Source: Actinomadura barringtoniae
GTDB lineage: Bacteria > Actinomycetota > Actinomycetes > Streptosporangiales > Streptosporangiaceae
Assembly (NCBI RefSeq): GCF_017573505.1
Contig: NZ_JAGEOJ010000019.1
Location: 166,768-230,767, forward strand
Length of the DNA stretch: 64,000 bases
Direction of reading: 5' to 3'
Position numbers and translations under genes: made by a program
Shown here: one piece after another, positions 24,901 through 31,767 of the stretch
Layout of the letters: every line of letters begins with the position of its first letter
How positions within the stretch are numbered: the first letter of the stretch is position 1
The notes under the pieces: model-generated
What the model was told of the DNA's origin: nothing
What the model saw: the letters and a program-made list of their open reading frames with translations, nothing else
Database searches by the model: none

Positions 24901-25866
24901 GCCTGGAAACCGAATTTCGACGGGGCCCCTCAGCGGATGCAGGCGGTCTGCGGCTTCTCCGCGGGTTCCGGTACCACCCTGACCTTCGCCGTCGGCGTCG
25001 ACGGGACGCTCTACCGCGACTGGCTGGACAAAGACGGCTGGCACGGGTGGACGCCCGACTTCGACAAGGCCGCCAAGATGCTGGACGTCGCCGGCGTCGC
25101 GGGCTATTTCGGGCTCGAACTGTTCGGGATCGGCCTCGACGGCACGCTCTGGCACGACCACACGCAGGGCGGCCGGTGGCAGGGCTGGAAGCCGGACTTC
25201 GACCGGGCGCCGAAGGTGCAGGCGGTCACCGTGTTCGGCGAACAGGGCACGGGATACCCCCAGGCCTTCGCCATCGGCATCGACGGCACGCTCTACTACG
25301 ACAGGCACGACAGCGGAGGCTGGCACGGCTGGACACCGAATCCCGGCGGGATCCCGGTCAAGGTGAGCGCCGTCTACGGCGCGAGCCTCACCCCGTCCAC
25401 CGCCGACCTCTTCGCGATAGCGCGCGACGGCACGCTCTACCACGGCTACCGCAACGCCAAGGGCTGGCAGGGCTGGACGCCCGGCTTCGACGGAGCACCC
25501 AAGCTGAAGGCCGTGACGGGCGCGCACACCGCCCCGTTCAGCGGCGAGGTCTTCGGCATCGGGCTCGACGGCACGCTCTACCGCGACCACGCCGACCGTC
25601 AGGGCTGGCACGGCTGGACCCCGAACTTCGACGGAGCCCCGAAGGCCAGGGCCGTGGCCGGACTGGCCGTGGCGGATCCCGCCGTCGACATACGGGTCTT
25701 CGCGATCACCGCCGACGGCACGCTCCTCCACGACTACCTCGACTCCGCCGGCACATGGCACGGCTGGTCCCCGTTCGGAACCAACTCGCCGCGAGCGTCC
25801 CGCCTGGTCTACGCCCAGCAAGGTCCCTTCGACACCAGCGAGGTCTTCGCCATCTCCGACGCCTGA
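22000..25866 (+). CDS. DUF4157 (eCIS-core) multidomain protein with phospholipase-like, propeller and lectin regions
   Basis: A protein of 1288 residues with no signal peptide. Residues 16-130 are a DUF4157 domain: LRAMRVHTGPVADGLARALG, FTVGSEVFF, RPGTPEGLWLLAHEAAHVAQ with HEAAH at 87-91, and SERDAD downstream. DUF4157 is typical of proteins linked to extracellular contractile injection systems (eCIS). Residues about 300-400 resemble zinc-dependent phospholipase C/P1 nuclease proteins: ACHFAPYSW (His319) and HGYADHFLEDSFAAGH (358-373). Residues about 620-945 form a propeller with alternating GYVY and GYAY motifs in 86-residue units. Residues about 950-1288 hold seven repeats with GW[HQR][GA]W[TK]P and DGTL[YW], as in PLL/tectonin-type lectin propellers. 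No eCIS sheath, tube or ATPase gene is in the window. A delivered toxin that binds glycans is inferred, not shown. Confidence 0.85.
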   Translation: MSEIASAQIIQGIESSGNGQRLYADLREKLERGLGADLRAMRVHTGPVADGLARALGAEAFTVGSEVFFRDGAFRPGTPEGLWLLAHEAAHVAQRARGAMAASPWTVSRPGDPSERDADCGAAMVMTGRTWRGLSGAGVSSTMIHRHVSFEHRMLGDGPTKNLVEVSTGGPSRKEFLINQIKLLELWRYDPGKVTETDIKKLCKWIRTVRLGANGLLVTYGELNALPDYLSDAAALDSLDADIVLPILQVIRQEGYNQLTYLLTGEDPNKTFAGAAAQPWKLSLVNNIVETSELDDFTMGLGPAGQDHYQGLLARNACHFAPYSWYRWQASHLIARDLATQAHAKKDQELARRAWIFHGYADHFLEDSFAAGHLVNKTLVMQWFIEWAASHDLFVSDWESIKDITESAQPSLSGKWLYDPAYAGPSNDPQTAQEASALVGRVLASTVAPYGKTGQFAAYQNYLTFLTSAAAQLSAADLHDHYNSHSLWVSSAARTTPYEIWGDDTLFSGANGGTGVAATSETAQMSQQALLDILASGTTSITTEEIRRHFPTKASSSSTGLQDLKTWMTTQKSFCMERFEGFSATLETLLLGLASPRLGVVSQDQDFASVWSRSLPDCGFHPVNMLVHDDRVFAACNGYVYELDPVTSKVVHSLHLTEALAGVATNMATDGTFLYAGVHGYAYGIRLNGDWSRADWSQGLGGTLTYEEVNVLSAGGKLFAGCDGYVYELRPATGDRIHSLHLTATGAGAVTRLAADGTSLYAGVHGYAYGIRLNGDWSRADWSQGLGGKFTYEEVNLLSANAKLFAGCDGYVYELRPATGDRIHSLHLTATGAGSLTRLAADGTSLYAGVHGYAYGIRQNGAWSKPDWSQGLGGKATYDKVSVLTAGGRLFAGCDGYVYQLNPDDGNVQHKLLLTYLVGIGDYDTRLAARGPNLYAGVNGYADKLLVNDVSPTGTLFHASGDSKGWRAWKPNFDGAPQRMQAVCGFSAGSGTTLTFAVGVDGTLYRDWLDKDGWHGWTPDFDKAAKMLDVAGVAGYFGLELFGIGLDGTLWHDHTQGGRWQGWKPDFDRAPKVQAVTVFGEQGTGYPQAFAIGIDGTLYYDRHDSGGWHGWTPNPGGIPVKVSAVYGASLTPSTADLFAIARDGTLYHGYRNAKGWQGWTPGFDGAPKLKAVTGAHTAPFSGEVFGIGLDGTLYRDHADRQGWHGWTPNFDGAPKARAVAGLAVADPAVDIRVFAITADGTLLHDYLDSAGTWHGWSPFGTNSPRASRLVYAQQGPFDTSEVFAISDA
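24022..24795 (+). repeat. 258-bp near-identical tandem repeats in the DUF4157 gene
   Basis: Units beginning at 24022, 24280 and 24538 repeat with an exact 258-bp period (86 codons). They are nearly identical at nucleotide level in the first two and diverge in the third. A fourth, more diverged unit precedes them. Each unit carries one LFAGCDGYVYELRP and one LYAGVHGYAYGIR motif. The near-identity implies recent duplication or gene conversion. Confidence 0.9.
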
Positions 25867-26099
25867 ACCGGCGCAAGCGCCGACCTTGAACGTCACTCTG
25901 TCTTCTGCCTTGTCGTCATGGTCCAGGGTGAGGATCTCGCAGTCGCCGCGGGGATCGTTGATGGCCGTGTCGGCTGCCGCTCACACCGCAGATCGTTCTG
26001 GGAGGCGGTGCCATGGGCCGACCTCGTTCAGTGACCCAGTAGGGATCACGATCCATCCTCCGGTTCTGGCGGTGCCGGCGTGCTCGATACCGCATCGGC
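25867..26099. other. Short intergenic region
   Basis: I see no convincing gene or hairpin in this 233-bp stretch between the DUF4157 gene and the truncated nuclease-like frame. Confidence 0.4.
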
Positions 26100-26537
26100 A
26101 TGCCGGGCGGTGACAGCACGATCTCGCTCAGGTTGGCGCAGGTCGATGCAGTCGCGGTCGAGACGGACGAGCACGCCGACGACGTGCGGGTGACGCTCGT
26201 TGGCGGTCATAAGGCGCAGGTTCAGGCCAAACGCACGCTGCGTTTCGACGCTGTGCTCCGTGCCGCTGTGGCGCAGTGGATCGCGGCGGCGAAGTCGGGG
26301 TTAGACCCGGTTCGCGATCGCCTGGTCCTGGCAACCGGCGCCGCCACCGGGCCTGTGCGCGAGCTGGCTGAGGCGTTCAAGCGATGCAAGACGGACGCGC
26401 CCGGTGTGGAGGAGGAGCAGTCGCCGGGAGCGGCGCATGCGCGGCTTTTGCTGGGACGAGTCCTCGGCGGCCAAGACGTGGTGGGCGCATGGCGTGATCT
26501 GGTCGCGCACTGCATCTTGGACAGCTCCACGTCCTGA
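26100..26537 (+). CDS. Possible truncated PD-(D/E)xK-like nuclease N-terminus
   Basis: A frame of 145 residues. Its N-terminal half has the layout of a PD-(D/E)xK-type domain: VDAVAVETDEHADDVRVTLV leads to a strand HKAQVQAKRTL, with the Q-x-K-R end of the motif near residues 41-44. Helical sequence follows (VLRAAVAQWIAAAKSGLDPV). Large actinobacterial defence-type proteins (Cap4/DUF4297-like nuclease plus NTPase) often begin in this way. Here the protein stops after 145 residues with no effector partner, so it is probably the truncated start of such a gene. This is my inference from motif spacing; a search is needed to confirm the family. Confidence 0.45.
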   Translation: MPGGDSTISLRLAQVDAVAVETDEHADDVRVTLVGGHKAQVQAKRTLRFDAVLRAAVAQWIAAAKSGLDPVRDRLVLATGAATGPVRELAEAFKRCKTDAPGVEEEQSPGAAHARLLLGRVLGGQDVVGAWRDLVAHCILDSSTS

Positions 26538-26576
26538 TACGGGCGTGTGCGGAGCAGTGACACACACCGACACACA

Positions 26577-26603
26577 CCGACACACACGATCTTGGTGTGT
26601 CGG
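26577..26603. terminator. Hairpin after the truncated nuclease-like gene
   Basis: Arms CCGACACAC and GTGTGTCGG (9 bp, perfect) enclose a 9-base loop. The left arm overlaps a 10-bp tandem repeat of CACACACCGA (two copies). The hairpin lies about 40 bp after the upstream stop. Confidence 0.7.
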
Positions 26604-26723
26604 TGCCGGACCCTTGTTGAGCTGGGTGTGCTGGATTGCACGGTGCTTACGGTGGCGTAGGGATGTGTGCACAATGCACAATTAATCAACGTGAACGCAC
26701 ATGATTCCGCTCTTGGGGTTGCG

Positions 26724-27503
26724 ATGGGAGATACACCGCAGTTCCGTACGTATGTCGCTATCGGGGACAGCTTCACTGAGGGGCTGAACGATCCGGACCA
26801 TGCCGCGGGGCCTGACCGGTATCGGGGGTGGGCGGACCGGCTCGCGGGGCATCTGGCCGTGCTGAATCCGGGGCTGCAGTACGCGAACGTGGCGATCCGC
26901 GGCAAGCTGGTGCAGCAGATCGTGGACGACCAGGTGCCGCTGGCCCTGGATCTCAGGCCTGATCTGGTGACGTTCTGCGCGGGTGGGAACGACATGATCC
27001 GGCCGGGCGCTGATCCGGATGCGCTGGCGGTTGTTTTTGACGGGGCGGTTCAGCGGCTGCGGGCTGTTGGGGCGCACGTGGTCGTTTTCACGGGGTTCGA
27101 TCCGCGTGGGCTGCGGACGGGGAGCCGGATCCGGGGGAAGGCCGCCATCTACAACATGCACCTGCGGGCGATCGCCGATCGGCGGGGGTGCTCGGTGGTG
27201 GATCTGTGGCCGACGATGGGGGTCTTCAACGACCCACGGGCCTGGTATGAGGACCGGCTGCATCTGTCGCCGGAGGGGCATCGGCGGATGGCGCTGAGGG
27301 TCGCGGGGGTTCTGGGGGTTCCGGTGGAGGGGGATTGGCGCGAGCCTTGGCCTCCGTCGGAGTCGGTGCGCTGGCTGGACTCGCGGCGAGATGACATCCA
27401 CTGGGCCCGCACCTATCTGCTGCCGTGGATAGGGCGGCGGGCCACGGGGCGTTCCTCGGGGGACGGGCGCGGGCCCAAGCGGCCCACGCCGTCGCCTCTA
27501 TAA
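26724..27503 (+). CDS. SGNH/GDSL-family hydrolase
   Basis: From ATG 26724 (MGDTPQFRTYVAIGDSFTEG) the protein has 259 residues. The frame is open from 26667, but that extension is poorly conserved in character. Block I GDSFTEG holds the nucleophile Ser near 17, block II has Gly in NVAIRGK, block III GGND gives the oxyanion Asn, and block V DRLHLSPEGH gives the catalytic Asp and His. There is no signal peptide, so it is cytoplasmic. This type hydrolyses esters of lipids, acylated sugars or peptides; the substrate cannot be told. The C-terminal 40 residues are basic and Trp-rich. It is convergent with the STAS gene. Confidence 0.92.
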   Translation: MGDTPQFRTYVAIGDSFTEGLNDPDHAAGPDRYRGWADRLAGHLAVLNPGLQYANVAIRGKLVQQIVDDQVPLALDLRPDLVTFCAGGNDMIRPGADPDALAVVFDGAVQRLRAVGAHVVVFTGFDPRGLRTGSRIRGKAAIYNMHLRAIADRRGCSVVDLWPTMGVFNDPRAWYEDRLHLSPEGHRRMALRVAGVLGVPVEGDWREPWPPSESVRWLDSRRDDIHWARTYLLPWIGRRATGRSSGDGRGPKRPTPSPL

Positions 27504-27509
27504 CGAGAC

Positions 27510-27538
27510 CGCCCCCGGAGCCGGTGGCTCCGGGGGCG
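27510..27538. terminator. Bidirectional terminator hairpin
   Basis: A 13-bp perfect stem, CGCCCCCGGAGCC and GGCTCCGGGGGCG, with a 3-base loop. It sits 7 bp from each of two convergent stop codons and can serve both genes. Confidence 0.9.
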
Positions 27539-27544
27539 AGCGCT

Positions 27545-27901
27545 TTATGGGGTAGCTCCTGCGGGTTCGGCCAGGGCCTCGTCCAGCGAGTCCGTCACGT
27601 TCATCCGCATGGTGAGGCCGGTGACCTCGAGCGTCCGGCGGACGATCGGGCGCGGCGCGGCCAGGGTGAGGCCGCCGCCCGCCGCGGTCGCGGCCTTGTA
27701 GCAGTGGATGATCACCGACAGGCCGTGGGAGTCCATGAACTCCAGGTCCGTCAGATCCAGGACGACCTGCTCGCCGAGCTCCTGGCGCGCCGTGGTGAGC
27801 TTCTGGCGCAGATCTTCGGCGTTGGCGATATCGAGCTCGCCTCGCAACCGCACGACGGTACGCCCGTCGTGCGAGCGGGCATTGACTTGCAATGGCTGCA
27901 C
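27545..27901 (-). CDS. STAS-domain anti-sigma factor antagonist
   Basis: The GTG start at 27901 follows GGGAGGAGGAA at good spacing and gives 118 residues, the usual SpoIIAA/RsbV-like length. The frame is open to 27931. It shows the STAS fold: VVRLRGELDIANAEDLRQKL, then VVLDLTDLEFMDSHGLSVII with the probable phospho-acceptor Ser58 in MDSHGL. The family consensus is DSSGL; His replaces the second Ser here. Such proteins bind SpoIIAB-type kinase anti-sigma factors when unphosphorylated and release a sigma factor. No kinase or sigma gene is in the window, so its partners are elsewhere. Confidence 0.93.
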   Translation of the reverse strand: MQPLQVNARSHDGRTVVRLRGELDIANAEDLRQKLTTARQELGEQVVLDLTDLEFMDSHGLSVIIHCYKAATAAGGGLTLAAPRPIVRRTLEVTGLTMRMNVTDSLDEALAEPAGATP

Positions 27902-28056
27902 GGGGGATTCCTCCTCCCGGTCGGCGCGCACCCGCCAGGTGCCGTGGCGGGGTGCATTTAACGGTCAACTATCCCGGACTCGTCGCAGGATGCCAAGCCG
28001 GGCATCCTGTCACGGGCAGGGTGTGCGTGATCGGTGCGGGTCGTAGTGTGTTCCAG

Positions 28057-31000
28057 GTGAGTGCCCCCCGGTTGCCGGAACACCTTGAACTGCTCCTGAC
28101 GGACGAGCCGGTCCTCGACGTCTACGCGTACGGGCCCTGGCGGGTTCCCGACGGGCTCTACGAGGAGATGCGCGAGCGCGCCCTCGACTACAACCGCGAC
28201 CCGCGGGCCGTGATCCTCACCCGTCAGCTCAGCGACTTCTACGGTTCGAACACGTCGGCCGCGGGGGCCGAGCAGTGGTCGCTGCTGACGTTCCTGCTGG
28301 GCGCCTCGGCCCTGCGCGCCGGCTCGCGCGGGGACGTGGACTACGAGCTGCTGTCGGACTTCCTGGCCACCCCCGAGCCCGCCGTACGCGACCCACAGGC
28401 CTGGTTCTCCCAGGGCGGCCGGTGGCGCCCGCCGGGCCTGTGGCTGCCCGAGCCCGCCGGCGACGATCGTGAGCGCCGCGCGGTGATGTACGAGCTGGCA
28501 CGCGCGGGCCTGGACGTCTTCGACGGTCTCGAGCCTCTCGAGGCGCGCAGGCAGGCCCTCATCGGGCTGTTCGAGGGCCGCGCGAACGATCCCGTGCTGC
28601 GCGAGCTGGACATGGCCACGCCGCAGGACCGGCTGGAACGGCTCTGGGCGGCGAGCCTGACGGACGAGACCATCGCCGTCCTGCCCGAGCTCGCCGGGCC
28701 GGTCGGCTACCTGGGCTGGGCCTGCTCGGGCCTGGCCGCCGCGCACGAACGGCTCGCTGGAGAGCTGAACGACGGCGACGCGTTCGACACCGCGTTCGCG
28801 CGCCTGCTGCTGGCCGCCGACGTGAGCGTCGCGCCCGCCGAACTGGCCGCCGCGCTCGGCACCGAACGGTATGAGGGCGTGGCCGGGCGGCTGCGCGCCC
28901 TGCGCGAGGAGTTCGCCGCCGAGGCCTGGCAGCTCGACCTGCGCGCCTGGCTGGCGCGCGGCCTGGTCGCGGGGGAGGCCGACGCCTGCCGCGCCTGGCT
29001 GGACATGGCGGTACGCGTGACCGGCGCGGTCCAGGGGCTGCCCGAGACCGCCACGACGCCGCGCTGCCGCCTGCCCGTCCGCGCGTTCCACCTGGACATG
29101 CGGCGGCTGTTCGAGGTCCGCCACGTCATCAACCCGCTCGCCGGACGGCTCAACCCCACGTCCACGACCGAGAGCGGCGAGACGGACGAGACACACGAGG
29201 CGGAGACCGAGGAGCAGCAGGGGCCGAACGGCGGCGCGCTCGTCGGCCAGCCCGAGCTCACCCGCGCCGTCCAGGAGGCGATCATCGCGCGGCTGGCGGG
29301 CGAACGGCCCGCGCGGCTGCTGATCAGCGGCCCGGAGGGCACCGGCAAGGGCACCGCCGCCGAGGTCGTCGAACGAGTCCTCACCGAACGCGGCGCGATC
29401 CGCGAGGCGCTGTGGATCTCCGACCAGGTGTTCGCCGCGCTCAGCGTGAGCGACGCCGTGCTGTGGCTGCAGGCCAGGGTCCGCGACTGCATCGAGGGCC
29501 GCCTGCTGCTGGTGGTGGACGACCTGGAGCGGCTGGCCGCGCACGAACGCTGCGGACCGGCGGCCGTGGAGGAGCTGCGCCGGCTGATGGCGCGCTCACC
29601 GCGCCTGGACGTCGTCGCGCTGTGCCGTCCCGGCGGCGACCGGCGGCTGTTCGACACCAACCCGGCGCTGGTGCGCTCGTTCGAGGTCGCCCGGACCCGC
29701 GACTTCACCGAGGAGGAGTTCGGCGAGCTGTTCCGGCGGGCCGCCGAGCGGCGCGGCGCGAGCGTCGCCGACGCGACCGCGCGCACCGCGGGCGCGCTGC
29801 TGGCCCGTACGCCGCCGCTGCTCAACCTGCGCGGCGCCCGGCTGGTGGAGAACCTCGCCGACCAGTGCACCGCCGCCGCGCTCGCCCGCACCGAGACCTC
29901 GCCCGCCGCCGTGGAGGACGGGCTGGAGATCACCGACGCCGACCTGCCGCAGCGGCTCATCCCGGGCCGCGCCGCGGGCGGCGACCCGTTCGCCGAACTG
30001 GCCGCGTGCGCGGGCATCGAGCCGGTCAAGCGGGAGGTCGAGGCGCTGGTCGCCGAGGCCAGGGCCGCGCACCTGCGCCGCGAGGCGGGCATGACGGTCG
30101 CCGCGCGCCCGCGCAACCTGGTCTTCACCGGCAACCCCGGCACCGGCAAGAGCACGGTCGCCCGCTGCCTCGCCCGCATCTACGCCGACCTCGGCGTGCT
30201 GACCAGCGGGCAGTTCGTCGAGGTGGACCGCGCCGACCTGGTCGGCGAGTTCGCGGGCGAGAGCGCCCTGAAGGTGCGGCGGGCGGTCGAGCGCGCGCTC
30301 GGCGGCGTGCTGGTCGTACGCGACGCGCACGCGCTCAACCCGGTCGACTCCACGCGCGGCCGCGAGACCGTCGAGGCGCTGGTCGCGTCGCTGCAGGCGC
30401 ACGCCGACGATCTGCTGGTCGTACTGACCGGTCCCGAGGCCGAGCTGAACGGCCTGCTCAAGGCCCAGCCCGACCTCGCCGGGCACTTCCCCAAGCTCAT
30501 CCGCTTCCCGGACCTGACCGACGACGAGCTGGTCGAGGTGTTCGCGCGCCGCGCGGAGGACGAGGGCCTGGCGCTCGCCGACGGTGTGCTGGAGAAGGTG
30601 CGCGGTCTCGTACGGGCCGCGCCGCGCGACCGCGGCTTCGGCAACGCCGGGCTCGTGGTCAACCTGCTGGAGTGGGCGGTGTCGATGCAGGGCCGCCGCG
30701 TCCTGGCCGACGGTGTCGTCGACGAGACCGAGTCGCTGGACGAGATCCTGCTCGTGGACGTTCCCGACAGCCTGGTGCCCGACCGCGGCCGCCGCCCCGG
30801 CGACCCGGTCGCCGAGATCGGCCGGCTGATCGGGCTCGGCGCGGTCAAGGAGGAGATCGACCGGCTCGTCGCCGAGGCCCGTACCGACAAGATGCGCCGC
30901 GACGCCGGGCAGCCGCCGCTCGCGCCCACCCGCCACATGGTCTTCACCGGCAACCCCGGCACCGCCAAGACGACGATGGCCCGGCTCATCGCCGCCGTCT

Positions 31001-31656
31001 ACGCCCAGCTCGGGCTGCTGTCGTCGGGGCACCTGGTCGAGGTCACCCGCGCCAACCTGGTGGGGGAGTACGTCGGCCAGACCGCGCCCCGGGTGCGTTC
31101 GGCCGTCGACAGCGCGCTCGGCGGCGTGCTGTTCGTGGACGAGGCGTACTCGCTCGCCCCGCCCGGCGCCGACCAGCGCGACTTCGGCCAGGAGGCGGTC
31201 GCCGAGCTGCTCAAGCTGATGGAGGAGCATCGCGGCGACCTCGTGGTGATCGTGGCCGGCTACCACAACGAGATGGAGCTGTTCCTCAAGTCCAACCCGG
31301 GCCTGGCCTCGCGCTTCCCGAAGGTGCTGCGCTTCCCCGACTACGGCGACGACGAGCTGATCGCCATCTTCGAGTTCATGGCCGCCGAGCAGGGCTTCAC
31401 GCTCGGCGACGGCATGCTGGACGGCGTGCGCCGCCTGCTGGCCGCCGCGCCGCGCGACTCCTCGTTCGGCAACGCCCGCCTGATCCGCAACATCCTGGAG
31501 GACGCCATCTCCCGCCAGGGCCAGCGCATCGCCGCGGCCGACGACGCCCGCCCGGGCGCGGTCGGCCATGACGAGGTCGCGCTGCTGCTCCCCGAGGACC
31601 TGCCCGCCGCCCCCACACTGTCCGAACGCCGCGAGGGCCACGGCCCCTACCTCTGA
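28057..31656 (+). CDS. Triple AAA ATPase with two CbxX/CfqX (EccA-like) domains
   Basis: About 1199 residues from the preferred GTG at 28057; starts at 28021 or 28027 are possible. The N-terminal 360 residues are helical and unrecognised. A first NTPase has GPEGTGKGT near residue 425 and LLLVVDDLERL. Two tandem CbxX/CfqX-type AAA domains follow. The first has GNPGTGKST near 692 but a degenerate Walker B (GGVLVVRDAHALN). The second has GNPGTAKTT near 966 with intact LFVDEAYSL and the pore-side LVGEYVGQTA. C-terminal SpoVK/EccA-like segments follow each. Such ATPases remodel Rubisco or assist type VII secretion. Here no ESX genes are near, so the client is unknown. Confidence 0.88.
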   Translation: MSAPRLPEHLELLLTDEPVLDVYAYGPWRVPDGLYEEMRERALDYNRDPRAVILTRQLSDFYGSNTSAAGAEQWSLLTFLLGASALRAGSRGDVDYELLSDFLATPEPAVRDPQAWFSQGGRWRPPGLWLPEPAGDDRERRAVMYELARAGLDVFDGLEPLEARRQALIGLFEGRANDPVLRELDMATPQDRLERLWAASLTDETIAVLPELAGPVGYLGWACSGLAAAHERLAGELNDGDAFDTAFARLLLAADVSVAPAELAAALGTERYEGVAGRLRALREEFAAEAWQLDLRAWLARGLVAGEADACRAWLDMAVRVTGAVQGLPETATTPRCRLPVRAFHLDMRRLFEVRHVINPLAGRLNPTSTTESGETDETHEAETEEQQGPNGGALVGQPELTRAVQEAIIARLAGERPARLLISGPEGTGKGTAAEVVERVLTERGAIREALWISDQVFAALSVSDAVLWLQARVRDCIEGRLLLVVDDLERLAAHERCGPAAVEELRRLMARSPRLDVVALCRPGGDRRLFDTNPALVRSFEVARTRDFTEEEFGELFRRAAERRGASVADATARTAGALLARTPPLLNLRGARLVENLADQCTAAALARTETSPAAVEDGLEITDADLPQRLIPGRAAGGDPFAELAACAGIEPVKREVEALVAEARAAHLRREAGMTVAARPRNLVFTGNPGTGKSTVARCLARIYADLGVLTSGQFVEVDRADLVGEFAGESALKVRRAVERALGGVLVVRDAHALNPVDSTRGRETVEALVASLQAHADDLLVVLTGPEAELNGLLKAQPDLAGHFPKLIRFPDLTDDELVEVFARRAEDEGLALADGVLEKVRGLVRAAPRDRGFGNAGLVVNLLEWAVSMQGRRVLADGVVDETESLDEILLVDVPDSLVPDRGRRPGDPVAEIGRLIGLGAVKEEIDRLVAEARTDKMRRDAGQPPLAPTRHMVFTGNPGTAKTTMARLIAAVYAQLGLLSSGHLVEVTRANLVGEYVGQTAPRVRSAVDSALGGVLFVDEAYSLAPPGADQRDFGQEAVAELLKLMEEHRGDLVVIVAGYHNEMELFLKSNPGLASRFPKVLRFPDYGDDELIAIFEFMAAEQGFTLGDGMLDGVRRLLAAAPRDSSFGNARLIRNILEDAISRQGQRIAAADDARPGAVGHDEVALLLPEDLPAAPTLSERREGHGPYL

Positions 31657-31766
31657 TCGGCTCTGCACCTGATCGGTCCTGCGTCTGATCGGTCCTGCAT
31701 CTGATCAGCCCTGTCCGACCGGCCCTGTCCGACCGGCCCTGTCCGATCAGCCCTGTCCGACCGGCC
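31653..31766. repeat. Tandem 16-bp and 14-bp repeats between convergent genes
   Basis: Four 16-bp units resembling CTGATCGGTCCTGCGT are followed by three 14-bp units resembling GACCGGCCCTGTCC and a partial. The array begins in the AAA stop codon and ends at the stop codon of the ABC exporter. Confidence 0.85.
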
Positions 31767-31767
31767 T

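Noticed and set aside
22306..25896. Antisense open frame of 1196 codons opposite the DUF4157 gene
   Set aside because: Its composition follows the complement of the real gene, and the domains are clearly on the plus strand. Long antisense frames are expected in high-GC DNA.
27892..28056. N-terminal extension of the triple AAA protein
   Set aside because: It overlaps the divergent STAS start and its promoter region and has no conserved character.
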